The notes under the pieces were generated by a model that was not told where the DNA came from, did no database searches, and was given only the letters and a program-made list of their open reading frames with translations. Position numbers and translations under genes: made by a program. DNA of 64,000 bases from Apoda limacodes. Its lineage: Eukaryota > Arthropoda > Insecta > Lepidoptera > Limacodidae. Shown here piece after piece: positions 10,921-21,084 of the stretch. Within the stretch, counting starts at the first letter, position 1; each line of letters starts with the position of its first letter. The stretch is taken from assembly GCA_946406115.1 (NCBI GenBank), contig OX291556.1, positions 12,244,501 to 12,308,500 of the forward strand, given 5' to 3'.

Positions 10921-12900
10921 CTTATATGTCGCCCATTGATCAAGAAATAATGCTTCGTTTTCTTGTTACATTATAAAAATGTCTTAGTAACAGTTGCTCA
11001 AACAATATTCCATGTTCAATACAAAAAAAAATATTCAAGACTATAGAAGTAAACTAATTCATTGATCATTTGATTGAGTTATTTGGTCATTTACTATTTG
11101 TTTTTAACAAATCGCCTTAAAACTCACCTTGAAGTTTTAGATTACTGTCTAAATTATTATCTGAATGCACAGTAGAACAACGTGTGCGTACCGAGATGAC
11201 AAAAACTCGTTTTATCACGAGTTTTTAAACTTTTCACAGTGATACTATTCCTAATTCATAACGCCTTTCCTTTTATGACTATTAAAAACTTATTTTAATA
11301 TTATGTTTGAAGACGAACAAATTGACAAAAGCATTAGACTGCACAAAAAAACGTAATGGCAGTTAGAAGCGGGCACTATGGAGGGGTGCATATTTGTAGG
11401 TAGTGGAAACTACCTTCTATGTAAATTTTAATTTTAATAAGCTTTTTTAATAGCTTTTAAAGGTGTGATAAGGACAGCATAATCTTTCGTACTGCTGCAT
11501 ATCAACTATAATCGTCTTCGGGACAGATACGAAGTATAATTTAAATCAGATTTTTTTATTATCATGTCAAAAAGACTTTTTACCTTTTAAGTTCATCTTT
11601 TTGAAGTCAGTTGTTGTTTTTGTAAATATTTCTTAAGTTCTCCTATGTTCAGATCACTTTTATATTGTTTAAGAACAGTCACCATATGCGTGAGTGGCAT
11701 ATTTCTTTATTTTTGTCTTTGTTCTGATGATACTTGATGTCCAATAGTACCGGCGCATATTGTACAAAGATATAAGTAAAAGCGTATTAGTCTGTATCGC
11801 TCGGCAAGCATTTTTGATTATCTAGGGAGCTTTTAAGCGGGTTGTCCAGGTGTGTCGAACTAAAAACTTGTGAGCAGCACAGCAGTGAATATTGTTGCTA
11901 TTTCTCTGTCGTACATGTGTTAAAGAAACGATTATCCCATGTGTCGAAAATCTTATTACATAACGGACCCATTTTGATGACAATAAAAAACGTTTAGTCT
12001 TAAAATATGAAAAATAAAAAGTATAAGTTAATTGAGCTGTTTTTAAAATTTATTTTTTTGTAATATTCTTCACAAAAATATCGCAAAAAAATGTTTCATC
12101 TGCCTTTAGTCGACCGTCTTACAGGAAAGCTGAATTTATAACAGATTAAAAATATTTTTAAATTTCTTAAGCTATAATTTGTAGTTTTATTAAATTTTAA
12201 TGCCTTATTGTAGTTCTCTGAAATTGGTATGTCGTAAAACTAACACTCAAAGCAAAGTTTTAAGTGAATGGTTAGTTCGTAAGTCATTTTGTTAAATTAT
12301 TAAAATCCAGTCAAGTGCGCATATTGAACACGTTCAGTTAGTATTCCGTAAAATGAGAATTATTGAAATATCGGAAAAGCTCGAGAACCGATTTCATTCA
12401 AAAGAGTTTTAGTTAAAGGATTATGTTGATTTTTTCTTTAGATTCTTTAGGACACGAATTTTTCAACTTTAGGAGCTAATGGCCCAATATTCTAAACATA
12501 AAATAGATATTGTGCGCAATGGGATGTGCCAAAAAAAACTCTCATTTAAATCTATGGGAATCTACCTTTAAAATAGTAGTAAAAACAACAAGTGAAAAAA
12601 AGGGAATTTAATTCGAGGGACTAAGTTGGATCCCGAGAGTTGCGTATGATGCTAGAGTAGAATCCTGAGCGGACCGAGGGTTACAGAGGACCGAAATGAT
12701 TTTTTTTACGTGTTGTGTACTCTAATTATTACCATTGTTGCGAGGAAATAAAAAGTACTTTTATCACATTTTGGTATATATTCAGTTATTATTACTGGGT
12801 GATAAGAGAACAATGACCTTAAACAACCATAAAAACAATTAAAACAATTGCTCCAAATTCAAAATGTTTTTATTTACTCAGTCTGTAAAAGTAAGTTTTA
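10921..12900. other. AT-rich spacer, no gene recognised
   Basis: I see no supported ORF, RNA gene or repeat that I can place. A few GC-richer patches (for example near 12640) show no coding continuity. Confidence 0.45.
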
Positions 12901-12905
12901 TTAAC

Positions 12906-13602
12906 TTACTAGCTGGCCCGGCAGACGTTGTTCTGCCCTTAAAGTTGATGCGCTGTAGCACTATCAGTGTGCCTAGTGTGAGTTTTTAACGATACTAGAT
13001 AGCAATTCCGACTCGCACTTGACCCTTTTTTTCTTTTGCAGAAATCTTCCCCGGCGTGTCCATAACAACTTACCAAAATTTTATTACAATCGGTTTACCC
13101 TTTTTGCGCGAGTCCGACTCGCACTTGACCCTTTTTTTCTTTCTCAGAAAACTTCCCCAACGTGTGTATAACTTACCAAAATTTCATTTAAACCGGGTTA
13201 CCCTTAGTGCGCGAGTCCGACTCGCACTTGACCGTTTTTTTCTTTCATAAAAACCTTGCCCTAACACTAACAAACACAACAAAAAAATTACCCGAATTGG
13301 TCCAGCCGTCTTCAAATTTTCCTTAGTGCGCGAGTTCGACTCGCACTTGACCCTTTTTTTCATACATATAAACCTTGCTCTAACAATAACGAACACAACA
13401 AAAAAAATATCCAAATTGGTTCATTTCAATCGGTTTACCCTTATTGCGTAAGTCCGACTCGCACTTGACCCTTTTACTAACATTTTATAACTTGCCTTAA
13501 CAAAAACGAACATAACAAAAATGAATTATCTAAATCGGTCTAGCCGTTATCGAGTTTTAGCGAGACTAACGAACAGCAATAGATTTTTATATATATAAGA
13601 TA
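12906..13602 (+). repeat. Dispersed non-autonomous repeat ('ctagctggcccggcagacg' family)
   Basis: It opens CTAGCTGGCCCGGCAGACGT and closes with GCCGTTATCGAGTTTTAGCG, an ACGAACAGCAATAG block and ATATATATAAG. The opening matches a copy starting at 57477 (GCGGTCCTGGCAGGCGTTGT). Most of its body is a five-unit tandem array (see next entry). No coding potential. Confidence 0.6.
13005..13560 (+). repeat. Five-copy tandem array of a ~102-120 bp module
   Basis: ACTCGCACTTGACC occurs at about 13010, 13117, 13219, 13339 and 13457, giving periods of 107, 102, 120 and 118 bp. Each unit continues with a T-run, a CTT(G/C)CC block, ACAACTTACC or AACACAACAAAAA, and ends in a GGTTTACCCTTAKTGCG-like sequence. 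The first two and last three units form two sub-types. The ORFs at 13056-13250 and 13184-13414 merely read through the periodicity. Confidence 0.75.
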
Positions 13603-13737
13603 TGTTTTTATTTACTCAGTGAGTAAAAGTGAGGTTTATTCACTGTTATCGATGAATGAAATTCCATTTTTCGAGTGGCAATATTAAAAATGTTTGTTTT
13701 CTTAATTGCTACACTAAACTGTATTACGGTTTATATA

Positions 13738-14265
13738 TTACTAGATTCTGCAAGCGGCTTCATCCGCGCTAAATTTTGCTATCGGCATAGGATTCTTACG
13801 GCAACTCTTCAATTATAAAAAAAACACACACAATCAAATCTTTTCTCCTTAATGGCATAATACATTCGTGTCTGTGAAACCATGGAAATACACATACAAA
13901 ATTTCTACCCAATCGTTCAAGCCGTTTAGTAGTTGAGCAGCAGCGCCACCTACCGGGTCCAATTGTATTTTATAATGATCCAGGAAACCATCGAAATACC
14001 CATATAAAATTTTAACCCAACCGGTTCAGCCGATTAGAAGTTATGTAAAAAGGTAAGTAAGGATAATTCTTTCTACCCGTTGTCCTATTACCTGTTTTCC
14101 CGTAGGAATGAGGCATTTTCCCGCCGTAAAATGTAGCCTATGTTCATCAGGGATAATGTCGGAGTCTTATGGTAAAATCATTTTTCAAATCGGTCCAGTA
14201 GTTTCAGAGCCCATTAAATACAAACAAACAATCAAATCTTTCCTCTTTATAATTATAATAATTAT
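13738..14265 (+). repeat. Dispersed 'ctag..tgc..gcggcttc' repeat, about 0.5 kb
   Basis: It starts TACTAGATTCTGCAAGCGGC and ends with GGTCCAGTAGTTTCAGAGCC plus AACAAACAATCAAATC, the usual ends of this family. Inside, AGCAGCGCCACCTACCGGGT and CCCATATAAAATTTTAACCC match the module tandemly repeated at 57.9-58.1 kb. Non-coding. Confidence 0.6.
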
Positions 14266-14749
14266 GTAAAATTTCTTCAAATTCGATGCAAAGATGGTGG
14301 GACAGACGGACATCATGAAATAAATATTATGGTTGTCGAGTACAAGATTTAACAGCTACCTCCATAAGGTCACAATTTACCTGCTTCAAGGGTAAGTGCT
14401 CTAAATTTTGATGGTGGCAAATTTTACTAAAAGAAAACATACCTTTATATTTTTATTTATGCATTTTATAAATTTTCGATATAGCACCAGTTTAGCACCA
14501 GTCGATAGAAAGACAGCGGTCTTCTAAGCAGCCTTAAACCTCTGATAGTCAAGTGACCTCTAGCTCGAAAACTATACCACTCATACGCTTTGGCCCAACG
14601 GGGTGTAATATGGCCTAAAATTTAGGCCGCATCCCCTGCAGTAAGGACGAACGATGGCTTATGGAACAATGAGTAGTATTTTTCAGACAGTTATTCAAAC
14701 ATTAAGAAATGATACATTGTGTCCATGAAGAGATTCAAATTTATATCAG

Positions 14750-14812
14750 TAGCATTAAAATGGTATAACGTTGGGCTGCCATGTGGAAGGTCCCGGATTC
14801 GATTAACAAACA
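14750..14812 (+). repeat. Possible degenerate tRNA-type SINE head
   Basis: GGTCCCGGATTCGATT resembles a pol III B box and lies about 30 bp after ATGGTATAACGTTGGGCTGC. Both promoter boxes are weak and no SINE body is recognisable. Confidence 0.25.
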
Positions 14813-15654
14813 ACAAACAATTTTGTTACAATTTGTAAATTAGTAAGTTGTCTCTACTCTGATTTGTGGCTTTTGTGCGCAGTCCGTTGATAGGCTCACT
14901 ACCTATGACGTTTTTAAGACTGATAACCATCAGTAAAACGGGATGTTACCTGAACTTTTTTGAAATATCTCTGAAGGCCCCTTCGGAGATGAGTTTCGCA
15001 ATGGTGTGTATCATTATTTTCAATATTATTATGGAAATGTATTTTTACGAACTTCATACTTAAGTATATAGGTACCTAAGTGTTTAATTCATTTAACCAC
15101 TCCTAACATGTGCTTTTTAAGCAGAAAATCGAAGAGAATTTAAGTTAATTAACAAAATCAATCACTTTGGATTTTGGCTTCACAAAGAAAGAAAGAAGCT
15201 TCAATAAATTAATTTAAAATAAACAGACGATAACGCAATAAAGGTTGTAGGGCTTTTTCTTATCTGACTTTAATTTTTGAAACTCTTGCTGAAGCATTAA
15301 AATATAACCTGTACTTTTTAGCTTTAAAACAAATATGCAATATGCTATAACTATAACAATATGCTAAATAGTGATTGTAAATGCCCTCATTTGTAGGGTT
15401 TTCTTTACACTGTCTGTATGTATGTCTCTCTGTCTGTCTGTCCGATTATTAAAGGCATCAATCCTTAAGACCGGAATAGGTATACAGGAAACTGAACAGA
15501 ATATGTGTTATAATGTCAGTACTACTCAAAAATAATGAAAAGTTCATAAAGTAAAACAAATTATAGGTGTCCCCATAAAAGTAACATGTTTTCGTTGTTT
15601 TCAAAAGCAAACTTCAAACTTGCAGTGATTACAGTGTAAGCTCCAAAGTATAAC

Positions 15655-15900
15655 AAAGCATAAAAACCAGATGACTGTGTGACGGGGTCGAGCCATTACC
15701 ATCTTAAATTTTCGTATCAGCGCCATCTAGCAAAAATAGTCTAGAATATTAAGTGAAACAGATGAACATGTATTTATTGGGAACGATATTAAAAGTAAAG
15801 CAACATCGGGCTTGGTGAGTTATTGGATGGGTGATCGTTTGTAAATTACGTAAATGGTTGTATGGAAGTCGACGGAGTCCGACTCGTACTTAATTGTTTG
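15655..15900 (+). mobile_element. SINE with a 5S rRNA-like segment
   Basis: Positions 15799-15838 (GCAACATCGGGCTTGGTGAG then TTATTGGATGGGTGATCG) closely follow the 3' half of metazoan 5S rRNA around the internal control region (GTCGGGC..GGTTAGTACTTGGATGGGTGACCG). The rest of 5S is not recognisable, so this is not a functional 5S gene. About 35 bp later comes GTCGACGGAGTCCGACTCGT and ACTTAATTG, the tail shared by the 'gagtccgactcgcacttg' repeats here. A 5S-like head with a LINE-type tail is the layout of a SINE3-class element. The 5' boundary is uncertain. Confidence 0.55.
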
Positions 15901-16131
15901 TTGTTGTCGTTGCTTTCAAGAGAGCTTAAAACCTATTTTTTGTTTTGTTATTATGCAATTTTGGAACCCATATTTTTTGTTACCTCTAAGATTTAACAAA
16001 GCAAGAAATAAAATTCAATGATATAACTATTTATTTCATTATAATAAATCGTTCTTACCGCACCTAACTACTACCCAGCATTGCGACATGAACGGCATCA
16101 GTCAGTACCATCGTTAATTATTACATCTTTG

Positions 16132-16245
16132 AAGGGTCGGCAACGGCGGGTGATGGCCCAGGTTTTACGAGCGTCCATAAGCTGCGGTGACCGCTTACAA
16201 CCAGGCGGACCGCAAGCATGCTCGCCACCTTAGTGGTATATAAAA
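16132..16245 (+). repeat. CR1-type LINE 3' tail, plus strand
   Basis: GGGTCGGCAACGGCGGGTGA, GCGGTGACCGCTTACAACCA and GCTCGCCACCTTAGTGGTAT are the inverted equivalent of the tails at 6576-6690 and 23983-24085. No coding part is attached, so the insertion is severely 5'-truncated. Confidence 0.65.
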
Positions 16246-16249
16246 TATA

Positions 16250-17396
16250 TACCAACAGCTGATCTGTCATTCTATACTCGTGTTTACCTGATGGAAATGC
16301 TATTTATTAATCCAGATAGATATTTAAATTATGGTAATCTTAATGATGAATCAATATGAAAAATTTCTAATATAAGTAAGGATCTTCTGCCTTTGCTTTA
16401 TTGTCACTCGAACGGAAATTAAAAATCAGTTCCCATCTTTGATTCCATATTTTCATAAAAAGAGATTAAATTCAGATGAGTTTTAAATGAAAATCGTATT
16501 TCATTGGGTCTGTTAAAATCGTGATTTTCGATTTAATTCGAATTGACTTTGAATGTTTCATTTACGCGATATAATTTTTTTTATGACCTTTTCATAATTT
16601 TGTAGCCTTTTGCTGCATGTAGCCGTGATCCACATCAGTTTTCCGTTGCCGATCCTATATGACGTTTTACTCAGCAGTTAAGGTACCTATTCCATTGTAA
16701 TCTGTATCAATAAAATTATAAAGTACTTTTTTTTTAAATTATAAAGTTGGCAAATTTATAATGTTACTATACCTATCTGGTTCGGATTATTACAATATGT
16801 AAAAGAATAAAAATATAACAGTTTATATTTTACTTGTAAAAAAAATGATTTACTAAATATATATATATCAAAACGAATTTCTATGAAATAGGTAAGCAAA
16901 CCAAATAATAATCATTGTTTATAAAGCTGTTTCTCACGGTTTTGTCCGCAAAGTAATTTATTTCTATAAAAATTATCGATGGAGATAAATAGTATCTTAT
17001 ACGATAAACCAGAAAATGGTATAGTATGGAGTAACAAACATCTTCAAAAACTTTGTTTATAATTTATATTTTATTTACTAATAGATTTGACATAATATTA
17101 ATTACATTAATAGAATATGGTCAGTGTTGTTTATTACGCATAATAGAAATCTTATGACATTCTAGAAGTAATTTACATATCTAATGAAAAGTGCAGTTTG
17201 GAGTTAACACAACGCACGTAAGAAAAGCATTTCTTATTTCGAAGCCGTCTTTAGACATAACGTATTCGAACAAGATTCTGTGCTACGAGTGCAAATGTCA
17301 GACTACACAACTACTCTCCCATTATGAATGGATTGTCACTGAGCTATAAAATAGTAACTATTACTTTGATGTCGATTTCTAGACACAAAGTTCCAA
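16250..17396. other. AT-rich spacer, no gene recognised
   Basis: Only short chance ORFs. Nothing supported until the long-TIR element begins at 17408. Confidence 0.5.
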
Positions 17397-17407
17397 TAAT
17401 GCTATTT

Positions 17408-18052
17408 GTCCATTGAAATGTTACAATTTAAGGACCGAGTATTGCATTTGTTAGAGGACGCAATTTTATTTTTGGGACATGTGTGGGGGGTCAATAGAAG
17501 CTTAACCTCAAGTTTGAGGGGCCGCCACCCTTGTCATCCGGCTGCCATCTTGGAAAAAGAGGTGAAAACACTTTTATTGCGATATCTCGGAAACTATGCG
17601 TCTTACAAAAAATTCATAGAGACATAATTCGTAGCAAATTGTTTCGCCTACAAATATGTTTATATAACTTTTTGCCCTTAATTAAAAATTAAAGAAGTTA
17701 TAAGCAAAAAAGTGAGAAATTTTTTATAAAAATTTTCTTTTTGCTCTATAACTTTTTTTTATACATTTTACAATAAAATTACCTCAGATCAATCTTGTAC
17801 ATGATCTTTTGAGGAAAATTTTTCTCAATAATTTTCTTTAATTTTATTTATTTAAAACGCTGTTACAGCGCTCCAAAGTTGACTGAGTTTGTCAATGCAC
17901 ATGAGAATCCGGTCAAAACGAAATGTTTAACTTATTTTAAAAAAAAAATTATTGTAAATATATTCTTAAAAATTTTTTGTTAAATTCGTACAACTTTACT
18001 TATTCATTCCTAACTCTTTTCCCCGCCACCTATGAGATAGAGTCTGTAGGCG
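17408..18052 (+). repeat. Left terminal inverted repeat
   Basis: It pairs with 18711-19300. Landmarks in order are GGGACATGTGTGGGGGGTCA, GCTTAACCTCAAGTTTGAGG, ATATCTCGGAAACTATGCGT, AAGTTATAAGCAAAAAAGTG, TTCATTCCTAACTCTTTTCC and CCACCTATGAGATAGAGTCT at the inner edge. It also has a short inner palindromic element (CTCAAGTTTGAGG). Confidence 0.85.
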
Positions 18053-18157
18053 CTTTTTTTTTACGTGGTATTCCTAGTGGGCCTACTCCACAGACATCTT
18101 ACTTATAAGGTAATCCTCGACATCATAATATTTTCAATCACTTATTAGCTTGCTACT

Positions 18158-18631
18158 CTAATCTTCTTTTCTTCGATGGTCCAGGCTGTGGCTTAGAATA
18201 TCTGAATCAACGTCAAATGTGAAAGTCCGAGGAATGACAGGAGTTAAAATTGGAGTCATAGTTGGAAGTTTACCTTCGAATTCATTTTCATCCATTAACT
18301 TTGACTTTGACATTTCCGTAATGTTGCTGCATGTTTCGCCATAACAATGGAGGCATACTGTAGAGCATTTCAGGCCGGCTTTTCTGCAGCCACACATGCT
18401 TCCACAATTTCCTTTGCATCTACTGAAAATTAATTTCATAAGATCGGGGGGTGCTGTAGGCTTGGAAGCTTGTATTGGCATCCAAATATTTGCATGCTTT
18501 TTCCAGTCCCAATCTTCAGGATTTTGATATCTTCCGAGCCACGATTGGACTTGGTGATATACTCGGGGACTGTGATGACGAGCTGCGTCTTGGCAAATCG
18601 TTTTTATCGCAAGCCGTCTAGTGAGTCGTCT
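18158..18631 (-). CDS. Partial CXC (tesmin/TSO1-like) cysteine-rich protein of the long-TIR element
   Basis: The minus-strand frame is open from 18631 (bounded upstream by a stop at 18632-18634) to a stop at 18158, about 157 codons. The first ATG (18481) lies inside a conserved-looking segment, so it is probably not the true start; the piece is a C-terminal exon or a truncation. It reads, in order: a YHQVQSWLGSRYQNPEDWDW block, a short Pro-rich link (PTAPPDLMKLIF), then a cysteine cluster C-x3-C-x3-C-x-C-x5-C-x3-C-x2-C-x4-C (CKGNCGSMCGCRKAGLKCST onward) like a single CXC repeat, and an acidic tail. CXC domains bind zinc and often DNA. Similar W/CXC C-termini are, from memory, common in repeat-encoded arthropod proteins of unknown function. 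No DDE core is visible. Confidence 0.6.
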   Translation of the reverse strand, partial: RRLTRRLAIKTICQDAARHHSPRVYHQVQSWLGRYQNPEDWDWKKHANIWMPIQASKPTAPPDLMKLIFSRCKGNCGSMCGCRKAGLKCSTVCLHCYGETCSNITEMSKSKLMDENEFEGKLPTMTPILTPVIPRTFTFDVDSDILSHSLDHRRKED

Positions 18632-18710
18632 TTATTACCGCCGTATAAAGAGTGAGCAACGACAGATCGACTTTCTCACTCAGGAATAGCGCGGTACCAC
18701 CAGCTAATTC

Positions 18711-19300
18711 CGCCTACAGACTCTACCTCATAGGTGGCGGGGAAAAGAGTTAGGAATGAATAAGTAAAGTTGTACAAATTTAACAAAAAAATTTAAGAAT
18801 AGGTATATTTACAATTTAAAAAAAAAACAATAATACGTCAAAGATTTTGTTTTGACCGCATTCTCATGAGCTTTGACGAACCCGGTCAACTTTGGAGCGT
18901 TTTTAATGAATGAAATTAAAAAAATTACAGAAAAAAATTTTCCTCAAAAGATCATCTACAAGATTGGTCTGAGATATTTTTTTGTAAAATGTATTCAAAA
19001 AATCTCACTTTTTTGCTTATAACTTCTTTAATTTTTAATATAGGGCAAAAAAGTATTAAACATATTTGTAGGCAAAACAATTTGCTATAAATAATGTTTT
19101 TACGAATTTTTTGTCAGGCACATAGTTTCCGAGATATCCCGAAAAAAGTGTTTTCACCCCATTTTCTAAGATAGCAGCCGGATACAAGGGTTGCGACCCC
19201 TCAAACTTGAGGTTAAGCTTCTATTGACCCCCCACACATGTCCCAAAAATAAAATTGCGTCTTCTAACAAATGCAAAGCTCATGGAACATTTAAATGGAC
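18711..19300 (-). repeat. Right terminal inverted repeat
   Basis: It is the inverse of 17408-18052. CGCCTACAGACTCTACCTCA and GGCGGGGAAAAGAGTTAGGA mark the inner edge; TGACCCCCCACACATGTCCC and TTTAAATGGAC mark the outer end. It is about 55 bp shorter than the left arm owing to small indels in the AT-rich middle. Confidence 0.85.
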
Positions 19301-20016
19301 TAATACCATTTAATAGGAATGATAGATGCATGTCTAGTGCAACTTTCCCTACCCGACTTCAAAAAACAAAACTCCAGTCGCCATATTACTCCAATCGAGT
19401 TTCAGTATAGGATTGAAAGCCAGGGCACTGCAATTACTCACTCGAATAAGCCACCCGAACAACTAAAGCAGGGCATAGCGAGTACTTGCTCGAATAAGCG
19501 GCCCGAACTGGGGAAGTACCTCCACCTTGCAGAAAACCGCGGCCATAATATCACTAACATTGAGTAGTGTTGTGTTCCTGGCGGTGAGTAAGGTTGCCAG
19601 AGCTATTTGAGGATTCGCTGCGCGGACAGCGGAAGACTGGCGGTGCTTGTTGCTGTCATGCTCGGCGTAGACGCGGCGTGCTGGTTCGGCGGTCAGGGAG
19701 ACCTGATGAAACGGCTGACCGCTGGCCGTCCGCAGGTTGAACGGGTTCCCAAACCCAGGGATCACTTAATCTCCGCCCTGGGAGGCTGATCCGCCAGGCT
19801 GTGTAAAGTATCTGAAGTGGTAGTGGTGCCAGAGAAGGAGACCGGAGTGGACCCGGCTACTACAACAGAGGGGGATCAGGGGCCCTTCCACCCACCGTGC
19901 CAGCAACCATATCATCTGTGGCGAGCTTAGGCAGTCTTAGAACCGCACCTTTTGTCCTCTAAGCTGTCTGTGCAGTGAATCCTCATCCTTAGTCTTAGTA
20001 ACTTTTTTTATATATT

Positions 20017-20244
20017 ATGGCCATGAGAACGAAAAAGAAAAGAGTTTGTACAGCGGCTACTCCATCCACATATAATGTGGATTTTTGCAACATCAGGGGT
20101 ATTCACGCAAATCTTAACGCAGTCCACCACCATCTCGAAACTGCGCTGCCGACCATTCTTTTTCTAACGGAGACGCAGGTATCCTGCCCGGCCGACACAT
20201 CATACTTCACTATCCCGGCTACAAACTCGGACACAATTTTATGA
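20017..20244 (+). pseudogene. LINE endonuclease, N-terminal part
   Basis: Starts MAMRTKKKRVCTAATP, then NVDFCNIRGIHANLNAVHH (the N-terminal block of AP-like endonucleases, with the catalytic Asn in CNIRG) and PTILFLTETQV (the catalytic Glu in TET). The frame ends at TGA 20242-20244, where homologous coding continues in another frame through an overlapping ATGA, which indicates a small indel. The ATG at 20017 follows an AT-rich TTTTTTATATATTATGG stretch and looks like the native ORF2 start. The encoded domain would nick target DNA to prime reverse transcription. Confidence 0.7.
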
Positions 20245-21077
20245 GTCGTGCCGGTGTATGTATGTTCGTCCGGGAGGATATTTGCTGTCGCCGCCTTCAT
20301 AGCCTTGAAGACAGGGACCTGTCGATATTGTGGGTGCGCGTAGATTACGGCGGCCACACTCGTATCTATGCGTGCCTATACAGGTCTCATAGCGGTGATA
20401 CGGACGTAACTCGACTCTTCACGCAGCTGAGTTTGACGACGGACAAAGTTTTAGAGCAATATCCCACAGTAGAACTAGTTATTTTGGGAGACTTTAACGC
20501 CCACCATCGCGAGTGGCTCAGTTCTCGAACCAATAACTATGCTGGGATATCTGCTCATGAATTTACTCTGACCTATGGATTCTCTTAGCTGGTACTTTCT
20601 CCAACGAGAATACCAGATATAGAGGAACATACGAGCTCCTTACTGGACCTTCTGCTGACTACTCGTCCGGACGGATACTCCGTCTCAGTGGATGCGCCTC
20701 TTGGCTCCTCGGACCACTGTCTCGTTCGGACTCAAGTGTCATGCACACAACCCGATCCTTCTGGGCCAACTAATTGGCGTCGTGTGTGGCACTATAAGTC
20801 GGCAGACTGGGATAGATTGCGAGAATTTTACGCATCGTACCCGTGGAGGCAGATCTGCTTTAACTCAGAAGATCCTGACGTCTGCGCAGCCGCAGTCACT
20901 GAGACAATCCTTGCTGGTATGGAATGCTATATTCCTAACCCGCGAGTAGCTGCCGGCGTCAAAAAACGACCGTGGTTTAATTGCAGAAAAGCTAAAAGTC
21001 TTAAGCAAAATGCATATGAGGCTTGGACCATGGCTCGTTATAATAAGGATCCGAATATTTCTGAAACGCAAATTTAA
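20241..21077 (+). pseudogene. LINE endonuclease, C-terminal part, and linker
   Basis: The frame resumes with SRAGVCMFVREDICCRR and carries ELVILGDFNAHHREWLSS (the GDFN catalytic block) and SVDAPLGSSDHCLVRTQV (the SDH block with the catalytic His). A single TAG at 20586-20588 interrupts it between these motifs; the frame is unchanged on both sides. After SDH comes the linker (TNWRRVWHYKSADWDRLREF). It ends at a stop at 21075-21077, where the linker continues in another frame. All endonuclease catalytic motifs are present, so the domain was intact before frameshift and nonsense decay. Confidence 0.7.
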
Positions 21078-21084
21078 TGCTGCC

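Larger units (their letters stand above)
17408..19300. mobile_element. DNA transposon with ~600 bp terminal inverted repeats and a CXC-domain ORF
   Basis: The element starts GTCCATTGAAATGTT and ends with its inverse (AACATTTAAATGGAC). The inverted arms are about 645 bp (left) and 590 bp (right) and enclose a ~660 bp core with a minus-strand cysteine-rich coding fragment. Flanks 17397-17407 (TAATGCTATTT) and 19301-19311 (TAATACCATTT) agree at 9 of 11 positions, a likely decayed 11 bp target duplication. Long arms plus a 9-11 bp duplication fit Mutator-like elements best, but no transposase catalytic core is present, so the superfamily is inferred. The copy looks non-autonomous. A deleted relative lies at 5987-6417. 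Confidence 0.75.

Noticed and set aside
15799..15838. Functional 5S rRNA gene
   Set aside because: Only about 40 bp around the internal control region match; the 5' half and terminal stem are absent.
17408..19300. Polinton/Maverick assignment for the long-TIR element
   Set aside because: Polintons have 6 bp duplications and many genes over 15-20 kb; here the element is 1.9 kb with an apparent 11 bp duplication and a single CXC fragment.
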